From the NCBI GenBank assembly GCA_911728435.2, contig OU452204.1:15066001-15130000 (forward strand): a stretch of 64,000 bases of DNA, given 5' to 3'. The notes below the pieces were generated by a model. The model saw only the letters and a program-made list of their open reading frames with translations. It did no database searches and had not been told where the DNA came from. The DNA comes from Apoderus coryli. Lineage: Eukaryota; Arthropoda; Insecta; Coleoptera; Attelabidae. The position numbers and the translations under genes were made by a program. Shown here piece after piece: positions 56,911 through 64,000 of the stretch. Numbering within the stretch: position 1 is the first letter of the stretch; every line of letters starts with the position of its first letter.

Positions 56911-58357
56911 TAAACGGTTGTTTCTTTTTGGGAGAAACAATAATAGACAGGTCGCAGTGTATAATTAGAAATCGTAGAAACATAAGAATTTCTAACTCTA
57001 AAATAAACATTCTTGCATAAAGATATAACATGCCATTGATATTGAAGATCTTTTGTAAAAGGTCGTCATACTCCAGTAGATGATTTTAGATTTGGACTAA
57101 AATATATTATATCGTGGCTTTTGTGGGCCAAAATCTTTGAAACAAAATTTATTAGCATCGACAGAAAGAGTGCGTGTTTTTTTTCGGTTTCATTAAAATC
57201 TCTATTGTGAGAATGCACTATTTTTCAAAATAAATTATAATTATTGAAGTGAATACTTCTTTGGCCGTATGATAGTGATTTTTCAAGGTCACGTCACGAC
57301 ACGATTTATAAAATTTTGGTCCCGCAAGAGAGATGAAGCATATAACAAATATGAGGGAGAGAGAGACAGAGATGGTGTATGCTACACACTATATCCTATA
57401 TCATACACTATTATGTATATAGCGGCTTAACTCTCTCTCGTGAAAGAAGAATTCACTTCTATCACGTGTACTGTGCTGCACGTATTTTTTGTTATTATTA
57501 TTATTTTTTTTGAGAAACCGGGAGATTTCGATTTGTTAAAATTTTTTTTAATACGTATTATGTTTATAAAAGCAAAAAATTATTTTGATGAATTCACATG
57601 GCAAAGAGCCTTAATAAATGCAAGACGCCACTGTACTCTAAACTGTGTATAGTCTCCTTATACTTAAAACTGATTAAAGCGACCTGGATATTTGCTTATA
57701 AATCAAGTATATTCTCCAGATGTTTATACTTTTACCAATATTGTTATACACTGTAGATGTAGTTACCAAAATTTGTTTAGTCTTCGACAAAACGGTCCCT
57801 TTTTTGACATCGGCATATGTTTATATGCGACACTATATATCTACCGTTTTTATAATATTCGTATTATACACAACTCTGTTCATATGTAAATTTTTTGACA
57901 AGGCAAATATATACACAACATTCCATGGTTTGGTAAATATTATTTTTTTGTGGACAAAATTAAATAATAACTGTATTTCGTATTGTAAAAATAACGTATC
58001 GAGGTGTGTTTAATGGAGGCCATATACGATCACCTTTATCTACCATACAATAATTTTTATAAGAATATATTTGCATGTTGGACACCGATTCTGGTATGCT
58101 TTTTTCGGAAGATAAGCACTGTTTTGGAGGAATTGCAGAAATCGTGGCGAAAAAATAAGAAAATCATAAATTTCGACTGTTTTCAAAGCTTGATTCCATT
58201 CCGTGATGATTTTTGTGGAACGATTTTTCAATAGGCTAATGTGGTTAAGCCATTGAATACATTTTTTAAAATATTTTTTACCTGGACACAAAAACCACAA
58301 AATATTTAAGTAATTTAATTTTATTATATTGGATTTCGAGTGTTGTCTATTAGTAGT
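56911..58357. other. AT-rich interval, no supported gene
   Basis: A (GA)-rich stretch lies at 57350-57375. Several ORFs of 65-113 codons between 57440 and 58381 show no domain. Confidence 0.4.
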
Positions 58358-58912
58358 AAGTAAAGAAGTCCAACTCCACAAAAATATCCAAATTTATTTC
58401 GAATTACGTAGAAATCATTCTTAAAATATGCCATACATGTTTCGAGTATTCAATGTACTCATCTTCAGTGGCTTATACATTAATTCAGTTACTCGGTCCA
58501 TACAAATAATTATCAAATTATAGAAAAATCCTTACAAAAAACAATTAAACACTGCAGAATGCTATAATATTAATTTGTCTTGATCTTTTTTACGTTTCCT
58601 TTTCATCATTATAGAGGAGCGAAGGAAAAGTTAATTAATTTAATAAATCTTCTAGTTTTTAATTGTAGCTTTCCAGTAATTGTTGGATGTGATAATTACA
58701 AAAACCGACGAATAGACATTTGACGTGCAAACTCATAGTTTATGAAAAATGGATGAGCGTAATCTAATGCAATTCCAACTCAGATAATTTGTACAGATAA
58801 CAAGATATCAATATCTTAGTAGAACTAATTCTCACATAAACTCACACTCCCTGAGTCATATTGATAAGTATGGATATTTTGGTGGAGTTGGACTTCTTTA
58901 TTTACTTCTAAC
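58358..58912. mobile_element. third fold-back-type unit with one intact hammerhead
   Basis: TAAAGAAGTCCAACTCCACAAAAATATCCA at 58360-58389 is repeated inverted at 58871-58904 (TGGATATTTTGGTGGAGTTGGACTTCTTTA), with one or two differences. The left arm carries an intact hammerhead; the right arm keeps CTGAGTCATATTGATAAGTATGG, which reads as the same ribozyme with most of stem II and the GAAAC deleted. Length 555 bp, non-coding. Confidence 0.65.
58430..58472 (-). ncRNA. hammerhead ribozyme motif (copy L)
   Basis: Minus strand: GCCA, CTGAAGA, stem II GAGTA-CATTGAA-TACTC, GAAACATGTA, TGGC. Core intact, stem I GCCA/TGGC extended beyond a one-base mismatch by AUA/UAU. Predicted scissile bond between 58434 and 58433. 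One of the best copies. Confidence 0.85.
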
Positions 58913-58924
58913 ATTAAAACTAGA

Positions 58925-59480
58925 TAAATAAAATGAACAACCTAAGCGCAGTAACAATTATAAATAATATATATACAAAGAATCCAACAACTCAATTGAT
59001 GAAAGAAGAAATTCACAACATATCCAAAGAGAACATCGAACTAGCCTGCATTTGGGTGGCCCTCTCACATAGGAATCACGGGCAACGAAACAGCAGATCG
59101 TTTAGCTAAAGATGCCATCAACTCAGCCACTGATAGAAACCTAAACATCTCTTTAAATGATTTCAATCAATATGTAAATACCAAAATAATAGAAAAGTGG
59201 CAAAGGGAGGAGACCGTATCGAATTCAAAGTCAGCAGGTGTTCAAAAATCGATGAAACCTTGGACGAATATACCCGATAACCGACGCAATCAAGTGATAT
59301 TAACAAGGCTACGCAATACCTACTAAATAAAACTGAAAAACCAAAATGTAATTCATGTGACAGTGATCTGACAATAAAACATGTATCAATAGACTGCGCC
59401 AATTGTCAAAATATCCGTTTGTTTAAAACACAAATTCGCGAAGAATATCAGCCACCTCCCCGGCGAAAATTGGTGTGTGT
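58925..59480 (+). pseudogene. retrotransposon RNase H domain and C-terminal tail
   Basis: From 58930 the translation reads LSAVTIINNIYTKNPTTQLM and IHNISKENIELACIWV. After a one-base insertion near 59056 it continues SHIGITGNETADRLAKDAIN, the hallmark end of RNase H (PSHxGIxGNExADxLAKxA). NDFNQYVNTKIIEKWQ and a second break lead to KPKCNSCDSDLTIKHVSIDC, a C-x2-C...H...C zinc-binding tail known from I/R1/jockey-related non-LTR polyproteins. The upstream RT is absent. It begins directly after the fold-back unit at 58912. Confidence 0.8.
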
Positions 59481-60282
59481 CATCCATCATCAAAGGACCT
59501 CCATATATGTTGATTTTGTTTATACTAGTTTTAATGGTTCACAAATGTAACTATTCTGTGGTTTTTGAGTCCAGGTGGAAATATTTAAAAACATTTATAC
59601 AAACGTAATAGATTTAAACAGTCAACATCCGAAGAAGTTAATGAAAGCTGAAATAAAAACAAAGGACAATGATATTATGAAGGGCTATTTGCATGCAAAA
59701 CGACATGCTGCGAACGGTCATTAAGGATAGTTTCTTAGGGCTTGAATGATAGCGTCCTATAGTCCTATACCGAGCAAAAGCATCAAAAACAAAGTTTTTA
59801 TTTTTGACATTATTTCGTTCATTTCCCAATGATCCTACATCCTCAGCAAGAAGGAAAAAATAAAATTGATACAAATACGGTTCAAGAATAAATAATATTA
59901 AAAGTAATTATTAAATGGTTATAGCCTGATCGTGTATGGTCTCCATTAGTTGTACCTATACCCAAAATGTAATAAAGAAGGCAAATTTCGTTTTACGATT
60001 GTAATTTTTTATGTCAAACCAAACAGGGGATTCTGTAATTTGATACAGTAAAGTCTGTAACTAAACTGTGCGATGTGGAGTTTTCAAGAATAATAAAAAG
60101 TACAATATCTGCTTTACGAAATTTGATATAGTTATACACAATGTTTATATTGTTTTAGTGCCTAGCTAAGTCTTCTATTAACTATACTGCCTTTTAGAGA
60201 ACGAGTTTAGATCATTAAATTTAACAATTAAAATTAATGAGGACAATAACAGGTGCTAAAAGGTGTAGTATATTACCACGTA
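59481..60282. other. AT-rich interval, no supported gene
   Basis: No gene recognised. A 78-codon frame at 59638-59874 (-) has no domain. Confidence 0.4.
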
Positions 60283-60500
60283 CAGGGTGTCAAGATTTCG
60301 TTGTAAATGCGGGGTAGGCCGATTTCAAAAAAATCACTTTTTGGACCTCTCTTGTATCTCGGAAACTATAACCACAGATTTAGAAATTCAAGAGATATAA
60401 CATTATCTGAAATTTCATTCATAATTCACATTTGTTTACAATCAGACATAAGTTGGCAGTTGATATATAAGATATTAAAGGACATATGGAAAAAATGGCA
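60283..60500 (+). repeat. ACAGGGTGTC-type dispersed repeat end
   Basis: TACAGGGTGTCAAGATTTC at 60282 followed by TGTATCTCGGAAACTATAACC resembles a dispersed repeat I associate with insect genomes. The opposite end is not identified. Confidence 0.3.
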
Positions 60501-60824
60501 ACGTTGTAGGTACCTGGTTCGTCGATTCGATTTCGTTTTATGTACCAGTGGCGTACGGTTTTAAAGGCATTCTTTATACTTTAATTAGGCGATTGATGTT
60601 CACTAAAGTCATATAGAGCAATGATAAATTGTAGGTTTTTAAAATAACGTTATTTTTTTTGGTTTATGATTCATTATGATTTTTGATAAAAATATATTTT
60701 ATCTTATTATTATTATTATTACCGTATCTAATTCTAACATATAATTATTATAACAGCTATTGGAAATCGATAATCCCTACTCTAGACTATACTTGGTGTT
60801 TGAACTATACAATGTTTTGAGAAG

Positions 60825-61690
60825 CATTGCTGGTCACCCTTTATGATCCTAATTTTAATTTCCTTTTTGTAGAGTTAGATTCGTATTCTAGAATTTCGAC
60901 ATTGTCCCATAAAATCCTATGATCTGTTTGATACGCGTGTTGGGCTATGTAAGAAATTTTTTTTGAAATTCCCTCTCCTAATGTAGGCTTGGTGTTCTTT
61001 TACTCTAACTTTCAGTGGCCTGCCTGTTTCTCCACTAGAGTTGCTATTTGTATTGTGTTAGTTTGAATATCCCTAGGAAGGTCTATATCGTAGAACTTCG
61101 GGATAGGTATTTTTGATGAGTGCTGTTTTAATGTATTCTTTCTTTTGTAGCAAATATTCTCTATCGTTGCATATTGCTTTTGCTCTATCTACTAGACATT
61201 TAACTATTCCCTTTTTAACAGTCGTATGATGATTTGAGTTAAAATTCAACTATATATCTGTGTGTGTTTTCTTCCTATATATCAGGGTCTTGAAGGAGTT
61301 ATTATTTTTAATTACTAAAATATTCAGGAAAGGTAATTTGTTATTTTCTTCTATTTCAATAGTGAATCTAATTGTTGGTTCTTTAGAATCTATATAGAAG
61401 ATAAAACATGTTCTAATTCATTTTGATCATGTGGCCAAATCGCGAATATATCATCGAGGTATCTCCACCAAATTTGACGTTTCAGGGGTTCGGATTGCAT
61501 AATATTTGCCTCAAAGTCTTCCATAAATATATTACTAAGGATTGCAGACAAAAGTGAGCCCATGGCCATTCCGAAATCTTGATTATAGAATTGATCATTG
61601 GGTTGAAAATATGTTGTCTTTATGCACATTGTTAATAGTTCTAATATTTCATTTACAATAACTAAACTTAAAATATATATATACAGTGTT
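60825..61690 (-). pseudogene. Penelope-like element: reverse transcriptase and GIY-YIG nuclease
   Basis: The frame 61690-61390 reads CIKTTYFQPNDQFYNQDFGM, AMGSLLSAILSNIFMEDFEA and WWRYLDDIFAIWPHDQNELE. These are specific to Penelope-like RTs; RYLDD holds the catalytic Asp pair. After a frameshift comes the linker (KTHTDI, SNHHTTVKKGIVKCLVDRAK, REYLLQKKEYIKTALI). A further break leads to GETGRPLKVRVKEHQAYIRR and AQHAYQTDHRILWDNVEILE, the middle and end of the GIY-YIG endonuclease with its conserved Arg and Glu region. The GIY/YIG strand itself is not legible. The N-terminal third of the protein is missing. Moderately decayed, with three or four frame changes. Confidence 0.9.
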
Positions 61691-63096
61691 GCGCAAGAAT
61701 AATGGTCGCCACAGCTCCGTACGATAATATTCGTCTTATATCATATATAACAAATAGGGTGTTTCTTTTTGAATTATGGCAAATTTTAAAATTAAACATT
61801 TGACGCCCTGTATCTAGCAGTGACGACCTGTGCGGCCCGAGGGTTGTGCGGAGTACAAAGATTTTTATAAAAAATTTTGTTGATTACCAATTAATACTTC
61901 TACTACTATCACTACACTAGCACAAAAAAAAATGCTTCACTTTACGAATCTGTACACGAAAAATTACTAAATACCTATTTATTTATTCTGTTTATTGCAT
62001 GTCCCTAGTGTCCCTTAATTTATTACAATTATTATAAAGAAAAACCAGAAATTAAATAAATGCACAATCTACTGCATGATATTTTACAATTTTTTCTTAA
62101 TGCGTATATAGGTAGGTTCAAAAATGTGTGTATTTACCTGTTAGCTTATCAGTTTCTGTTTAATAAAAAATCGGAGACTAATATTAATCAATGTGGTAGT
62201 AGATAACAATAATTAAAAGTGGCAACTCGCCGTGCATAAGGACGAGAGGCAGTGCCTCACGCTTAAAATGAATTAATTACGGCCAGTATGGATGTTTTTA
62301 TTGACGTTCTGCGCTCGCCGACGGGCAAGCCATGGGCAGGGGATTGTTGCCTCATAGGATAGCGAGCATTAAATGGACGCACGATTTACATGACAGTTAT
62401 TTTATAAAACAAATCATCATGTGCGTAGGTATATTAGCTATACCATCTATCAATCTGCCCCTGGTATCTAGACAATTCAGCACTCTAAGCTTTCTGTGGT
62501 AGAGCATTGTCGGTCGAGCATTTTAAATACCTCGGACGCCCCTGTCTTTAAAAGACATACAATTTTGGAATAAAAATAGTCCCAAAATAAATAAGAACGG
62601 AGGTATATCTACACAAAAGTGTTGTGTGACTGTCGACATTACAATTGTTTATCGTCATAAATTAAATCAGAAAAAATATGAAACGAGAAACTTAAGAGCA
62701 GATTACATTTCTGTGACAGCTAAAATATTTTACACAATTAATTGCGGGTGTAAAATGTCGCGATGGGATTATTAAATGTCGTGAAACGGCGACTTTTATT
62801 CATTACCGTGCATTATTTAAAGTGTTAAAAATGTTCATTTTTAATATAAGAAGAAACAGTAGAAGGTAGATTTAGTTGCATGCGTGTTCGGAGGTGTTTG
62901 GAATATAAAGATGTTGAGCCAAAGCCATTAAATTTTAATTATTAAATTTTGATTGTCCAGCCCTGTCATCGTATATAAATATTTTTTTGTAATGATTTTT
63001 CCTATAATAAACAATTAGTGGGCGACGACGGGGTAACGAAAGAACGAAAAAATCGAACGAAGAGGAAATCAACATTTTTTTTTGCAAGAACGCGAC
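61691..63096. other. interval without supported gene
   Basis: ATAGGGTGTTTCTTTTTGAA at 61758 resembles the other GGGTG repeat ends. A GC-richer patch at 62220-62350 with GAGAGGCAGTGCCTCACGC has no open frame. No gene supported. Confidence 0.4.
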
Positions 63097-63534
63097 TTTA
63101 TTTATTTTATTTATTTTATTTATTTTATTTATTTTATTTATTTTATTTATTTTATTTATTTTATTTATTTTATTTATTTTATTTATTTTATTTATTTTAT
63201 TTATTTTATTTATTTTATTTATTTTATTTATTTTATTTATTTTATTTATTTTATTTATTTTATTTATTTTATTTATTTTATTTATTTTATTTATTTTATT
63301 TATTTTATTTATTTTATTTATTTTATTTATTTTATTTATTTTATTTATTTTATTTATTTTATTTATTTTATTTATTTTATTTATTTTATTTATTTTATTT
63401 ATTTTATTTATTTTATTTATTTTATTTATTTTATTTATTTTATTTATTTTATTTATTTTATTTATTTTATTTATTTTATTTATTTTATTTATTTTATTTA
63501 TTTTATTTATTTTATTTATTTTATTTATTTATTT
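63097..63534 (+). repeat. 9-bp satellite (TTTATTTAT)n, about 48 copies
   Basis: The array is essentially perfect over about 438 bp. It creates two artificial open frames (repeating YLF and FIY tripeptides), which are not genes. Length suggests recent slippage expansion. Confidence 0.95.
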
Positions 63535-63689
63535 GCAACATACAGATGTAGTGATCCAATTACATGTTGAAATCATTGTTATCACATTAAAAGGGAGCAT
63601 ATTTTATGGAAACAGATCCATTTTGGATTAATTCCACGGGATTGGGATTAAGGATATAAAATAAATATACAATAAATAAACAATGTTGA

Positions 63690-63990
63690 ATTCTTCCAAC
63701 GGGATTTTTTTGAATTTTTGGAAACAAATAATAATCGCGGGGGGGCAGGTCTGTACAATAAGAGGAGTGATTTATAATATCGAGGTTCAGTTTGTGCAGG
63801 GCAAAACGACTCGTGTGTACTGGGGTATGTCGTGCAGAAGCACGCTGATTGCTTGTTGTAACTGTTCCAATATTGAAGCCTGGCATTCTTCAGATATAGA
63901 AATATGTTTATATTTATAATTAATCAATTTCTGGCTGACTGTGTGACCTTAAACTTATTGGGTGGTGATGTGCATTTTTATGCCAGTACA
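63690..63990 (-). pseudogene. mariner-like transposase, catalytic-end fragment
   Basis: Minus-strand pieces: ISEECQASILEQLQQAISVL near 63900, then HTSRFALHKLNLDIINHSSY and CTDLPPRDYYLFPKIQ at 63800-63720. They match (HDNAPA)HTSRF...LNxDIIxHxPYSPDLAPCDYxLFPKI, the second and third catalytic blocks of mariner (DD34D type). The HDNAPA stretch has changed, so the second catalytic Asp is lost; the third (in RDYYLF) remains. Decayed relic running towards the window edge. Confidence 0.75.
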
Positions 63991-64000
63991 TGGAGTCCTG

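Noticed and set aside
63018..63570. Two long overlapping ORFs of 177 and 162 codons
   Set aside because: They are translations of the 9-bp satellite in two frames and have no biological composition.
1..64000. CRISPR arrays, bacterial operons or rRNA genes
   Set aside because: No regularly spaced repeat-spacer array, no Shine-Dalgarno-led gene strings and no rRNA sequence were seen.

Overview
The window looks like intergenic DNA from an insect nuclear genome. It is strongly AT-rich, shows no operon-like gene packing, and carries remnants of the usual arthropod transposon superfamilies: jockey/CR1-like non-LTR retrotransposons, mariner/Tc1 transposases, a Penelope-like element (PLE) and tRNA-derived SINE-like units. 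A beetle or a related insect is my guess, not something the sequence proves. No complete host gene is visible. The best host candidate is a short possible terminal exon at 7340-7457, with weaker candidates at 857-961 and 36721-37038.

Layout. Decayed non-LTR reverse transcriptases lie at 1.4-1.9, 4.9-5.9, 5.9-7.1, 8.9-10.3, 14.5-16.0, 17.7-18.5, 22.2-23.9, 42.7-43.0, 44.9-45.7, 46.4-47.6, 52.7-54.2, 55.9-56.3 and 56.8-56.9 kb, plus a detached RNase H domain at 58.9-59.5 kb. Best preserved are 22.2-23.9 kb (minus strand, one obvious frameshift in a C run) and 52.7-54.2 kb (plus strand, GC-richer). Mariner/Tc1-type fragments are at 2.4, 10.4-10.9, 19.8-20.5, 39.1-39.4 (a deletion derivative with both inverted ends), 51.7-52.0 and 63.7-64.0 kb. 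Two fragments of an arthropod repeat-family protein (DUF7869-like) sit at 33.0-33.7 and 35.9-36.5 kb. A MADF-domain fragment lies between inverted repeats at 29.1-29.5 kb, and a probable minus-strand LTR is at 55.2-55.6 kb. A 9-bp satellite with about 48 copies is at 63.1-63.5 kb.

The most interesting system is a family of hammerhead-ribozyme motifs. About a dozen copies have the order CUGANGA, stem II, GAAAC-AUGU-H, with a palindromic ACAUGU in the stem III position and a short complementary stem I. Several sit in inverted pairs that make fold-back elements. One of these (12115-12520) has two 156-bp arms that I read as identical over their whole length, so it looks very recent. On the ribozyme strand, most copies are followed by a shared TTTATTTYGTGGAG box. 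Published work links type I hammerheads with minimal stem III to Penelope-like retroelements, and the window also carries a PLE reverse transcriptase plus GIY-YIG nuclease remnant (60825-61690). My inference is that the hammerhead units are non-autonomous PLE-related elements.

The remaining intervals, listed individually, are AT-rich sequence with only short repeats or nothing I can support.
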